Source of the DNA: Marinilongibacter aquaticus
GTDB taxonomy: Bacteria; Bacteroidota; Bacteroidia; Cytophagales; Spirosomataceae
Assembly: GCF_020149935.1 (NCBI RefSeq)
Contig: NZ_CP083757.1
Location: forward strand, 4,427,501-4,491,500
Reading direction: 5' to 3'
DNA length: 64,000 nt
Under the pieces are notes generated by a model. That model saw only the letters and a list, made by a program, of their open reading frames with translations, was not told where the DNA came from and ran no database searches. Positions 44,843 to 52,844 of this stretch are shown in pieces; the first letter of the stretch is position 1; every line of letters starts with the position of its first letter. A program made the translations under genes and the position numbers.

Positions 44843-46188
44843 TTCTTTTTCTCGATTTTAGGTTCTGCCGCACGGTAAAACTCGGGTGGGAAGCCGTTGA
44901 TGTTCCGCCAAAGTTCGTAGTAAATGGGCACGTCTCTTAGTAATGCGATGCCATTGGCTCCCCCGCCAATTCGCAGGGCCGTGGGCCACGCTTGCTCGTT
45001 TGGATCTTCAGAAACCAAAACGCGAAATTGCCCGTTGGGGCTGACACTGGTTTCTATGGCCGAAACAATACCACCAAATGTACCGTAGCTGCCGTTTGGC
45101 CAGCCGCTGAATACAATGGCCGGGAAGCCATCGAATACGAAACGGACTTTTTGCCCCAGGCTAATTAAGGGCAAGTCCATGGGGGCAATGAAGAGCTCAA
45201 CGGCCTTGCCTTGCGTATTGGGCACAATTTCGGCAATCATTTGCCCTTCTTTTACCAATTCGCCCAAACCCATGCTCTGTACTTTGGTCAATTGTCCGCT
45301 TTGGGTGGCGGTTACAAAATAAAAGTGGCTTCGGGCATCGTAATTGGCCAGCTGATTTTCGAGTTTCGAAATATCGGCATTGGTGCTGGCGATAGTCGAT
45401 AGGCTGGCAAAACGATCGCCTTCAGCTTTGGCAATTTTATCCAAATACTCTTGTGCGTAGGCATTTCTTTCAATTCGAAGGTTGAGCAACTCTTGCCGTG
45501 ATTGGTTCAACTTGTTTTGTTGGCTGTTCACTTTGGCGTTTCCGTTCTGGAACTGAACCAACCTTTTTTCGTAGTCAGTTTTTGAAATGGCTCCGCTGTC
45601 GAGCATTACCTGTGCGGCCTGCCATTGTCTTTCGTATGTACCAAGAGCCCTTTGTGCGGCCACAAGATCGACGCTATCGCTCGAAATTTTCATGAATTGC
45701 TGTCCGATTTTGTTGTCCAAAGACAGCATTTTTAGTTTTTGAGCCGATTGCAAGGCATCGATCTGTCGACTGGCTGTACTGGCTTTGGCGGCGTAGGCGT
45801 CTACACTTTGCTTTTTCGCTTCAACCTGATCGGCCGTACGCCCTACCAACTGCGGGTCGAAATATTCTACTTTCACTTCGGTCAATTGCAAAACAGTATC
45901 TCCCTTTTCTACAAAATCGCCTTCTTTGAAATTCCACTTTTCTACACGTCCAGCAATCACGGCATGCAGTTCTTGCGGGCGATTTTCTTGATTGAGCATG
46001 GTCACATAGCCTTTGGCCCGAATGTTCTGTGTCCAAGGCAAGAGCACCACACACGTGGTAACGATAAGCAAAGACGGCAACCAATATTTCATGTAGCTTT
46101 TCCGTCCGATGCGGTATATATGATCAAAGGCCGTCCAGGTGTTCTGCACATTACGGCTTTCAATATTGTCTGTTAAATAATTTCTCAT
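44839..46188 (-). CDS. HlyD-family periplasmic adaptor
   Basis: A 449-residue membrane-fusion protein. A cytoplasmic N-terminal ~30 residues precede one membrane helix (about 35-55), then a biotinyl-lipoyl half-motif (GRVEKWNFKEGDFVEKGDTVLQL), a long coiled-coil hairpin (about 125-270) and a second lipoyl half plus beta-barrel (LTKVQSMGLGELVKEGQMIAEI, GQKVRFVFDGFPAI). This is the type I secretion layout linking ABC protein and TolC. It is 9 bases after the ABC gene and overlaps tolC by four. Confidence 0.92.
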   Translation of the reverse strand: MRNYLTDNIESRNVQNTWTAFDHIYRIGRKSYMKYWLPSLLIVTTCVVLLPWTQNIRAKGYVTMLNQENRPQELHAVIAGRVEKWNFKEGDFVEKGDTVLQLTEVKVEYFDPQLVGRTADQVEAKKQSVDAYAAKASTASRQIDALQSAQKLKMLSLDNKIGQQFMKISSDSVDLVAAQRALGTYERQWQAAQVMLDSGAISKTDYEKRLVQFQNGNAKVNSQQNKLNQSRQELLNLRIERNAYAQEYLDKIAKAEGDRFASLSTIASTNADISKLENQLANYDARSHFYFVTATQSGQLTKVQSMGLGELVKEGQMIAEIVPNTQGKAVELFIAPMDLPLISLGQKVRFVFDGFPAIVFSGWPNGSYGTFGGIVSAIETSVSPNGQFRVLVSEDPNEQAWPTALRIGGGANGIALLRDVPIYYELWRNINGFPPEFYRAAEPKIEKKK

Positions 46189-46197
46189 CGATGATAA

Positions 46198-47853
46198 TTA
46201 ATAAGGATGTGGAGTTGACAAATTGAGTTTCTTGTCGAAATATTGGGCATTGGCCTCGGTATCCTGTGCGATTACGAATGTGCTCTCTTCCGATTTCAAA
46301 AAGGAAACAAGGTTTTCCATCTGTGCGGGATTGCAAAAGCGGAAAGGATTTTCGAGCAAATACAGAGACGATTTGGAAGCCAAGGCTCTTGTGAGCAATA
46401 TTTTATGGCGAATCTCAGAATTCAACCTTTTGCCTAACGGATCGACAATGGTATCGAAGCCGTGTTCGGTATTTTCGATGAAAGTATCCAAGCCTGTATA
46501 GTGGGCCACTTTCATCAACCTTTCGTTGTTGACCTCGCCGTTGTTCAAAGTTAGGTTTTCGAGCAAAGTGCCATAAAATATGTTCTGATTGCCCAATAAA
46601 ATACCCATTTTCGAACGAAGCGACTGATTGTCGTAATTGCGGATTGGCAGTTCGTTCAGGAGGATTTGCCCTTCAAAATCGGAGTACGAACCGCTCATCA
46701 ATCGCATAACGGTCGATTTCCCTGAGCCCGAAGGCCCGTGAATGAGCATCCATTCGCCACTGTTTAGCGAAAAGTCGATTTTGTGCAAAATCTCATCGGA
46801 ATTTGGATAAGCATAATGTACATTTCTGAATTCGACCTGAAGCGGAGCATTTGAGCTTAAAATGAAACTTCCGTTTTCTTCCAATTCAGCTTCGGCCACT
46901 TTACTCAATTTTAGCACGGCTGTAAGCGATTCATACACCTGATCCATGTTCATGATCAATTTCTCGATCGAAGAAATGATGGAGATGATTACGATATCCG
47001 AAGCAATAAACTGTCCGATGTTGATTTGGTTATTGACCAGTAGCATCACGCCCAAAATAAGCATGGCTGCGGTGATGAGCAACTTGAAAGCAATGAGGCT
47101 CCAGTATTGTAGCTTCAATATTTGAAAATGGCGAGAACGTGCATCCAAATACGAGCTGGTCAATCGGTTGGTACGAGAAAGGTGCAATTCCGATTTTCGA
47201 GCAAATTTGAACGTTTTTATACCGCGTGCCATTTCCTGAAACCAAGCGGCCGTAGCGTACTTATAATCGCTGGTTTGAATGGAGCTCATGAATCCTTCTT
47301 TGGATGTGAAGCGAAAAATAAGCACCACAATCACCATGAGCGTAATGCCAAAAGCGATAAAAAGTGGGTGATAAAATGAAAGCAGAATTGTACCCAAAAT
47401 GATTTGAAAAACCGATGCGGGAATGTCGATCAAGATTTTTCGTAAACTTTTCTGTAAGCTCACCACATCAAAAAAACGATTGACCAATTCGGGCAAATAG
47501 TAATTGTCTAAGGCTTCGAGCTTCAATGAAGGCAGGCGATCGGCATAAGCAAATGCATAACGTGTAAAGAGCTTCTGCTCAATGGTTTCGATCAATTGTA
47601 ATTGCCGAACCTGAAACAAGCCCGTGAGCAATGTGCCGGCCAGTACAAGAATAATGAGGATGACAATGGATGTGGAAAGCCGCCCGGCCATCACAAAACC
47701 AATGATTGTTTGAATACCCAGAGGCAAAGAAAGAGCCACCAAACCCGCAAGAATCGAAAAGACATATATTGCGTATATGTCTCTTTTTTCACGCTCCAGA
47801 ATATTGAAGATCCGGCGGATGGCCGAACCGATATTTAAAGAATTCTTCTCCAT
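46198..47853 (-). CDS. ABC half-transporter with degenerate ATPase domain
   Basis: A 551-residue type I exporter subunit: six helices in the ABC membrane domain (about 20-310) and a nucleotide-binding domain (about 335-551). Walker A is intact (HGPSGSGKST, about 372-381). Later motifs are not: the Q-loop Gln is replaced (GILLGNQNIF), the signature LSGGQ reads LNSEI before RHKILLTRAL (about 477-490), Walker B/catalytic DE reads EN (LYLLENPF, about 498-505), and the H-loop His is Gln (VIAQDTE, about 527). No C39 peptidase domain precedes it. Binding of ATP is conceivable but normal hydrolysis is not expected. The cargo is unknown. First gene of the export operon. Confidence 0.88.
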   Translation of the reverse strand: MEKNSLNIGSAIRRIFNILEREKRDIYAIYVFSILAGLVALSLPLGIQTIIGFVMAGRLSTSIVILIILVLAGTLLTGLFQVRQLQLIETIEQKLFTRYAFAYADRLPSLKLEALDNYYLPELVNRFFDVVSLQKSLRKILIDIPASVFQIILGTILLSFYHPLFIAFGITLMVIVVLIFRFTSKEGFMSSIQTSDYKYATAAWFQEMARGIKTFKFARKSELHLSRTNRLTSSYLDARSRHFQILKLQYWSLIAFKLLITAAMLILGVMLLVNNQINIGQFIASDIVIISIISSIEKLIMNMDQVYESLTAVLKLSKVAEAELEENGSFILSSNAPLQVEFRNVHYAYPNSDEILHKIDFSLNSGEWMLIHGPSGSGKSTVMRLMSGSYSDFEGQILLNELPIRNYDNQSLRSKMGILLGNQNIFYGTLLENLTLNNGEVNNERLMKVAHYTGLDTFIENTEHGFDTIVDPLGKRLNSEIRHKILLTRALASKSSLYLLENPFRFCNPAQMENLVSFLKSEESTFVIAQDTEANAQYFDKKLNLSTPHPY

Positions 47854-47892
47854 AAAATGTATTTGAAACCCATCAACAAGAATCGGACAATT

Positions 47893-47957
47893 ATAGTTTT
47901 ACTATCAACGATAAAAGTCATTATATTTAATATTAAAGTTAAACTTTTTTAAGTTTG
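47893..47957. promoter_or_regulatory. Cluster of inverted repeats in the ABC-tetR spacer, likely TetR operators
   Basis: Four dyads lie in the 120-base AT-rich spacer: ATAGT-TTT-ACTAT (47893-47905), the perfect 12-mer TTTAATATTAAA (47926-47937), AAAGTT-A-AACTTT (47935-47947) and AAACTT-TTTT-AAGTTT (47941-47956). The last overlaps TAAGTTTG (47950-47957), a -7 box for the regulator gene. Position and symmetry fit autoregulation by the adjacent TetR protein and control of the divergent exporter operon. AT-rich DNA makes chance dyads common. Confidence 0.45.
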
Positions 47958-47973
47958 AGGAATTTTTTGCGGT

Positions 47974-48669
47974 ATGGAGCTTAACTTTAAGATTAAAATA
48001 AAAGAGAGATTGTATTTGAAAGACCCCGAAACCTCGGATTTGGGCCGAAGGATATTGAAGGCTGCTGTCGAGCAGTTTCATTCCTTGGGTTTCGAGCATT
48101 TCACTTTCAAAAAATTGGCGGCTACGGTGCCTACCACCGAAGCCACTATTTATCGTTATTTCGAAAATAAGCATAAACTGTTGATTTACCTCGTGGAATG
48201 GTATTGGTCTTTGATTACCAGCCAGTTATTGTTCCATATTTACAATGTAAATGAGCCCAAAGAAAAGATAAAACGCATCATCGATTTATTGGTGTGGGAA
48301 GACAATTCAGACCTTTTCGTTTCGGAGCTCGATCACCAAACATTGTATTATATCGTCATTGCCGAAGGCAGTAAAGCCTACCATTCGAAAGATGTGGATG
48401 CCTTGGAAAAGGAAGAGGTTTTTCAACCTTACAAAGATTTAGTGGAGTTGATTGCAGGTGTTTTCAAAGATTACAATAAGGAGTATCCCTTTTGTAAAAG
48501 TTTGGCCACAACTTTGGTCGAGATGTCGCATTTGCAGTATTTCTTCATGCAGCACATTCCGCAGTTGAGCGATATTTCGATTGGTAAAAACCCCAAAGAT
48601 TTGGAGCGTTTTCTGGAGAATCTTGTTTTTGGAGCCTTGAATACCTACAGTGGCAGTTCAAACATATAA
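47974..48669 (+). CDS. TetR/AcrR family transcriptional regulator
   Basis: A 231-residue regulator with an N-terminal TetR DNA-binding domain (about 20-70; RRILKAAVEQFHSLGFEHFTFKKLA followed in two parts by TTEATIYRYFENKHKLL) and a helical ligand domain with LVEWYWSLI next. The ~18 residues before the domain are basic and unusual. It is divergent from the ABC-HlyD-TolC operon, the classic layout for a repressor of an efflux system; the ligand is presumably exporter cargo or a related compound. Confidence 0.92.
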   Translation: MELNFKIKIKERLYLKDPETSDLGRRILKAAVEQFHSLGFEHFTFKKLAATVPTTEATIYRYFENKHKLLIYLVEWYWSLITSQLLFHIYNVNEPKEKIKRIIDLLVWEDNSDLFVSELDHQTLYYIVIAEGSKAYHSKDVDALEKEEVFQPYKDLVELIAGVFKDYNKEYPFCKSLATTLVEMSHLQYFFMQHIPQLSDISIGKNPKDLERFLENLVFGALNTYSGSSNI

Positions 48670-48833
48670 GGCCGACTAAACTTTCTTTTTCCTGAAAACC
48701 CTTCAAGGGCATACAGCAGGAAGTGGCCTGCCGCAATCTGTGCGATTCGGCCGTAATATTCTTTTCTTGAATTGTTTTCCATACTTTTAGCCTTGAAAAT
48801 TGAATTGCCCTGAAAATGAAACCCTAATCTGAA

Positions 48834-50024
48834 ATGATGAAATTACGCTTGCTTGGACAAATAGCCCTTGCGGTCGGCCTTATTCTCCACACGCATGTAC
48901 AATTGTTTGCCCAAGATACTGTACCTAAACCTCCTGGAATTGTAGTGAACTATATTCCGCAAAGTACTGGGAAATACATTGGCTCTCCTTCCATTTGCAT
49001 TTTAAAAGATGGCAGCTACTTGGCATCGCACGACGAATTTGGTCCGAAATCTTCGGAATTCAGATCAGCTCAAACCCATATTTTCAAATCTTCAGACCAA
49101 GGAAACACTTGGGAAGAAGTGGCCAAAATCGACGGACAATTTTGGTCTACGCTTTTTGAGCACAAGGGTGATGTCTATATTATCGGCACCAATAAGCACC
49201 ACGGTAATTTTGTGATCAGAAAATCAATCGACGGAGGCAAAACATGGACGATTCCGTATTCGGATAAAACGGGACTGCTCTTGCCCGGCGAATACCATAC
49301 GGCTCCTGTACCCGTGGTTTTTTACAAGGGGAGAATTTGGCGAGCTTTGGAGTATGCCACTGCTCCAACCACAAGTTGGGGGAAACGCTACAGTGCAATG
49401 GTGATCTCGGCTCCTGAAAATGCAGATTTGCTCGATGCTTCGAATTGGCAGAAAACCAATCATTTGCCTTACGATTCTTCTTATTTGGATGGGAAATTCA
49501 ATGCTTGGTTGGAAGGAAACTTTGTGGTTGGCAGAAAAGGTGAGTTATTGGATATTTTGCGTGTGGATGTGCCCGCTGGAACAAAAGAGCAGGCTGCTTG
49601 GGTGCAGATTAGCCCAGACGGTAAAAGAGCTTCGTTCGATGCTCAAAGCGGCTTCGTGGAAATGCCCGGTGCCAGTAAAAAATTCACGATCCGTTACGAT
49701 AAAAAATCGAAACGCTATTGGTCTTTGGTTAATCTCGTGGAAGACAAATATACAGCAAGCGTGCCTGCCCGAATTCGGAATCAACAGGCCTTGGTCAGCT
49801 CAGCCGATTTAAAAAATTGGGATATACACGAGGTTTTGGTTTCAAACCCCGATACCGAAAAACACGGCTTTCAATATGTCGACTGGATTTTTGATGGAGA
49901 CCACATTTTATGGCTTTGTCGCACAGCTTTCGACGACAGCCACGGGGGTGCCAATAATTTCCACGACGCCAATTTTTTGACATTCCATAGAATCGAAGAT
50001 TTCAGAAAGTACCTGAAAAACTGA
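48834..50024 (+). CDS. Sialidase/neuraminidase-superfamily secreted protein
   Basis: A 396-residue exported protein with signal peptide (ending VQLFAQ) and a BNR/sialidase beta-propeller. Two Asp-box motifs are visible: SSDQGNTWE (about 83-91) and SIDGGKTWT (about 131-139). Other propeller motifs are GSPSICILKDGSYLASHDE and the HTAPVPVVFYKGRIWRALE segment. Whether the Arg triad of true exo-sialidases is present could not be settled by eye; many Bacteroidota members with this look act on other glycans. ATG at the first of two adjacent ATGs is used. Stop is 13 bases from the convergent methyltransferase stop. Confidence 0.78.
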   Translation: MMKLRLLGQIALAVGLILHTHVQLFAQDTVPKPPGIVVNYIPQSTGKYIGSPSICILKDGSYLASHDEFGPKSSEFRSAQTHIFKSSDQGNTWEEVAKIDGQFWSTLFEHKGDVYIIGTNKHHGNFVIRKSIDGGKTWTIPYSDKTGLLLPGEYHTAPVPVVFYKGRIWRALEYATAPTTSWGKRYSAMVISAPENADLLDASNWQKTNHLPYDSSYLDGKFNAWLEGNFVVGRKGELLDILRVDVPAGTKEQAAWVQISPDGKRASFDAQSGFVEMPGASKKFTIRYDKKSKRYWSLVNLVEDKYTASVPARIRNQQALVSSADLKNWDIHEVLVSNPDTEKHGFQYVDWIFDGDHILWLCRTAFDDSHGGANNFHDANFLTFHRIEDFRKYLKN

Positions 50025-50037
50025 TTTGGCATGCAGC

Positions 50038-50802
50038 CTATTTCTTGCAGAGATAAATGATTTCCTCCTTTGGAAGAGCATAGCGAGTGACGAGGGCCGG
50101 ATCCATTCCCATTACGAAGCGGTCTTCTTTTACCATGAAACCGCCTTTTTCTAGTTCATGAGCATAATCTTGCCCGAAAAGGCGTAGGTGGTCGGCTTGT
50201 TTGAATACCCGTTCGCGTTCACGCGGATCGGTAATGCTGGGGTCTTCCAAGGTGTGCGGCATTCGCATGTCTTGTGGAGATTGCATAATGGCCCAGCCTC
50301 CGGGTTTCAAAACCCGATAAAGCTCTTTACAAGCTTTTTCAAAATCGTTTACATGTTCGAGAACATGATTACAGAAGATGACATCGAAGCTGTTTTCGGG
50401 AAATTGGATGTCTTCGATGTTCATTTTGACTTTGGCCAGAGGCGATTCGATATCGGCCGTAATGTATTCGAGATTGGGCAGGGCCTCGAAACGTTTGATA
50501 AAGCAGTATTCGGGGGCCACGTGCAGTACTTTGGCCGGTTTAATGAAAAAGTCGGTTTCTTGCCGAAGGTACAGGTACATCAACCTGTGGCGTTCCAAGG
50601 CTAAACAATTGGGACAAAGGGCATTTTCGCGGGGTTCGAGCCGACCGTAAGGTAAAAATTTCTTAAATTTGGAAGAACAGACTGTGCATTCCACTGCGGA
50701 GCCCTGCATAAAAACAGCATATATTCTCAAAGGAATATGGCTGAAAAGCTGAAGGTATTTTCGAGGAACAAACCTCACCAATAGGCTAATTATTTTCTTC
50801 AT
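50038..50802 (-). CDS. Class I methyltransferase with N-terminal zinc ribbon
   Basis: A 254-residue cytoplasmic protein. Residues about 38-70 form a Cys4 zinc-ribbon-like knuckle (CTVCSSKF ... CPNCLALERHR). The methyltransferase core has VLHVAPEYCFIKRF (a variant motif I without the usual glycines), YITADIES, EDIQFPENSFDVIFCNHVLEHV and LYRVLKPGGWAIMQSP. This combination is found in Bacteroidota sugar or lipid methyltransferases, but the substrate is unknown. Start ATG as given. Confidence 0.8.
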   Translation of the reverse strand: MKKIISLLVRFVPRKYLQLFSHIPLRIYAVFMQGSAVECTVCSSKFKKFLPYGRLEPRENALCPNCLALERHRLMYLYLRQETDFFIKPAKVLHVAPEYCFIKRFEALPNLEYITADIESPLAKVKMNIEDIQFPENSFDVIFCNHVLEHVNDFEKACKELYRVLKPGGWAIMQSPQDMRMPHTLEDPSITDPRERERVFKQADHLRLFGQDYAHELEKGGFMVKEDRFVMGMDPALVTRYALPKEEIIYLCKK

Positions 50803-50856
50803 TTTGGGCTTGACAAAGGTTTTCCAAAATTAGTGTTATAAACTTTAGAAATACAT

Positions 50857-51153
50857 ATGAAAAAAGAAGAATACGGCTGGTACAAAAAGCTAAAACTAAG
50901 CGATAAATATAAACTCAATTGCGGGATTGGAATGGCCCTCGTATCCATCTCAATATTGGTGATCTCGTTTTTTGGCCCATCCATTTTAAGTTTCAGTCTC
51001 TCCACAGCCTATGTCGGCTTGGCTTTGGCCTTATTGTGCGTTGGGCTCTGGCTTTTTGGCGTAGGTGTACGTTACCAAAGTCAGCTTGATGCTATTCGCA
51101 TTGCACGACGTACCTCGGGAAAGAAACGAAAAAGCAGCCCGAAACAGAAATAA
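50857..51153 (+). CDS. Small two-helix membrane protein, unknown
   Basis: A 98-residue protein with a charged N-terminus (KKEEYGWYKKLKLSDKYKLN), two close membrane helices (about 22-42 and 49-69) and a Lys-rich C-terminal tail (SGKKRKSSPKQK) predicted to stay in the cytoplasm. No family is recognised. It is divergent from the methyltransferase gene 54 bases away and ends four bases before a strong terminator shared with the small protein convergent to it. Confidence 0.6.
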   Translation: MKKEEYGWYKKLKLSDKYKLNCGIGMALVSISILVISFFGPSILSFSLSTAYVGLALALLCVGLWLFGVGVRYQSQLDAIRIARRTSGKKRKSSPKQK

Positions 51154-51156
51154 AAA

Positions 51157-51196
51157 AAGCCTCGACACAAGAGTGTGCAGAGGCTTCAAATATTTT
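51157..51196. terminator. Bidirectional terminator between two convergent small genes
   Basis: AAGCCTC (51157-51163) pairs with GAGGCTT (51180-51186); an inner ACAC/GTGT stem with an AAGA loop extends it. An A run precedes and a T-rich CAAATATTTTT follows, so it can terminate both the 98-residue gene (+) and the 47-residue gene (-). Confidence 0.8.
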
Positions 51197-51206
51197 TGAG
51201 GCACGC

Positions 51207-51350
51207 TTATTTTGAGAATTCTGCCTTTAGTTCTTCAACGTCAACCTTTTTCACTTCAGGACGGAAAGTCAAACGTTTGATGTCAGCCTGCTTGTTGTTG
51301 GCAACAGCTCTGTTTTTACGCCCTTTTCTTTTTAATCTTGTAACTGCCAT
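51207..51350 (-). CDS. 47-residue basic protein next to hisS
   Basis: A short reading frame of 47 residues starting MAVTRLKRKGRKNRAVANNK, then KRLTFRPEVKKVDVEELKAE and FSK. It is strongly basic in the first half, without signal or membrane helix, so it may bind RNA or the ribosome; the function is unknown. It is judged real because it has an ATG start, good codon use, its own promoter elements (TACCTTTG on this strand about 46 bases upstream, with CAA/TTG 20 bases further), and a dedicated terminator. The gene is divergent from hisS across a 126-base spacer. Confidence 0.75.
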   Translation of the reverse strand: MAVTRLKRKGRKNRAVANNKQADIKRLTFRPEVKKVDVEELKAEFSK

Positions 51351-51395
51351 TGTATTAAAATTTAATCTAAGTCCTCTCTAATTGGAAATGAGGTG

Positions 51396-51426
51396 CAAAG
51401 GTAGCCAATCTGTTTATAATTATCAA
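51396..51426 (-). promoter_or_regulatory. Promoter of the 47-residue basic protein gene
   Basis: Read on the minus strand, TTG (51424-51426) and TACCTTTG (51396-51403) match the -33 and -7 boxes with 20 bases between. The start codon is 45 bases downstream. Confidence 0.55.
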
Positions 51427-51446
51427 TGAATAACGATAAATAAGCT

Positions 51447-51454
51447 TAATTTTG
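51447..51454 (+). promoter_or_regulatory. -7 box of the hisS promoter
   Basis: TAATTTTG matches TAnnTTTG 22 bases before the hisS ATG. No -33 TTG at ideal spacing. Together with the opposing promoter it defines a compact divergent control region. Confidence 0.5.
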
Positions 51455-51476
51455 TGCCGAAAATTGAAAGAAGTAC

Positions 51477-52844
51477 ATGTCGAAACCAAGTTTAGCGAGA
51501 GGAACACGCGATTTTGGACCAGAAATAATGGCCAAAAGAACGTACATCCTTGAGAATATAAAATCTGTTTTTAAAAACTTTGGCTTTTTGCCATTGGAAA
51601 CGCCCGCCATAGAAAACCTCTCGGTTTTGATGGGAAAGTACGGCGAGGAAGGCGACCAGCTATTGTTTAAAATATTGAATTCGGGCGACTTCATGAAAAA
51701 GGTGAAGGACGAGGATGTGGCACATGGGGCTTCGGCTTTGTTGCCCAAGATAGCTGAAAAAGGGCTTCGTTATGATCTCACTGTACCTTTTGCCCGTTAC
51801 GTGGTCATGAATCGTCATGAATTGGCGATGCCTTTCAAGCGTTTTCAAATCCAGCCGGTGTGGCGAGCCGATCGCCCACAGAGAGGGCGTTATCGTGAAT
51901 TTTACCAATGCGATGCCGATGTAGTGGGTACAGATTCTTTGTTGTGCGAAGCCGAAATTGTGATGATGTTGCACGAAGCTTTGGAAAAGTTAAATCTTGG
52001 AGAATCTTTCTTGATCAAGATCAACAACAGAAAGGTGCTCACTGGAATTGCCGAAACCATCGGAGCACCCGGACGTGAATCGGAATTGTGCGTGGCCATA
52101 GATAAATTGGATAAAATTGGTCGAGACAAAGTAGAGGAGGAGTTGGTGCAGCGTGGTTTCAATCAAGCGAATATCGACGGTTTGAATAATTTGTTCACGC
52201 TTTCTGAAGATTTGGAAAACTGCCTCTCTCAGTTGAAATCTTGGTTGAGTGTTTCTGAAATCGGGATGAAAGGAATTGCCGAATTGGAAGAGGTGTTTGG
52301 TTTGGTACGTGATTTGGGACTTGAAAAACCACGTGTACAATTGGATGCCACTTTGGCCCGTGGACTTAGCTACTACACGGGAGCCATTTTCGAAGTGAAA
52401 GCTTTGGGTGTGAGCATCGGAAGCATTTGCGGCGGCGGACGCTACGACAACCTGACGGGCACTTTTGGTTTGCCCGATGTATCTGGAGTGGGTATTTCTT
52501 TTGGTATCGACCGCATTTATGATGTGATGGAAGAGCTGGATTTGTTTCCAGAAAACACGATACAAAGCACGGAAGTACTTTTGATCAACTTCGATTCGGA
52601 ATCGCAAAAAGCGGGTTTGCCTATTCTGACGGCCCTTCGCCAAGCGGGCATTGCCGCAGAAATGTACCCTTCGGCTGTAAAACTGAAAAAGCAATTCGAC
52701 TACGCCAACAAGAAGAATATTCCTTATGTATTGGTAATCGGATCGGAAGAAATAAAAATGAAAAAATACAGTTTGAAGAATATGCTCACTGGTGAGCAAG
52801 AGCATTATACTTTAGACGAAATTAAAAACTTGATCCATGTTTAA
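51477..52844 (+). CDS. hisS: Histidine--tRNA ligase
   Basis: Class II aminoacyl-tRNA synthetase charging tRNA-His. The 455 residues show motif 2 (FQIQPVWRADRPQRGRYREF, about 125-144), the His-specific sequences LARGLSYYTGAIFE and GGGRYDNL, motif 3 (GVGISFGIDRIYDVM) and a C-terminal anticodon-binding domain (about 360-455). The start SKPSLARGTRDFGPE is the normal N-terminus. The stop overlaps mltG by eight bases, so at least hisS-mltG are coupled. Confidence 0.97.
   Translation: MSKPSLARGTRDFGPEIMAKRTYILENIKSVFKNFGFLPLETPAIENLSVLMGKYGEEGDQLLFKILNSGDFMKKVKDEDVAHGASALLPKIAEKGLRYDLTVPFARYVVMNRHELAMPFKRFQIQPVWRADRPQRGRYREFYQCDADVVGTDSLLCEAEIVMMLHEALEKLNLGESFLIKINNRKVLTGIAETIGAPGRESELCVAIDKLDKIGRDKVEEELVQRGFNQANIDGLNNLFTLSEDLENCLSQLKSWLSVSEIGMKGIAELEEVFGLVRDLGLEKPRVQLDATLARGLSYYTGAIFEVKALGVSIGSICGGGRYDNLTGTFGLPDVSGVGISFGIDRIYDVMEELDLFPENTIQSTEVLLINFDSESQKAGLPILTALRQAGIAAEMYPSAVKLKKQFDYANKKNIPYVLVIGSEEIKMKKYSLKNMLTGEQEHYTLDEIKNLIHV

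Noticed and set aside
48705-48720. Small dyad CCCTTCAAGGG after the TetR gene as terminator
   Set aside because: Short stem without a following T run.
50630-50650. GGTTCGAGCC, resembling a tRNA T-arm
   Set aside because: It is inside the methyltransferase gene and no cloverleaf can be formed around it.
51990-52805. A 271-codon open frame antisense to hisS
   Set aside because: Translation has no recognisable domain and mirrors the codon pattern of hisS; no start context or promoter.
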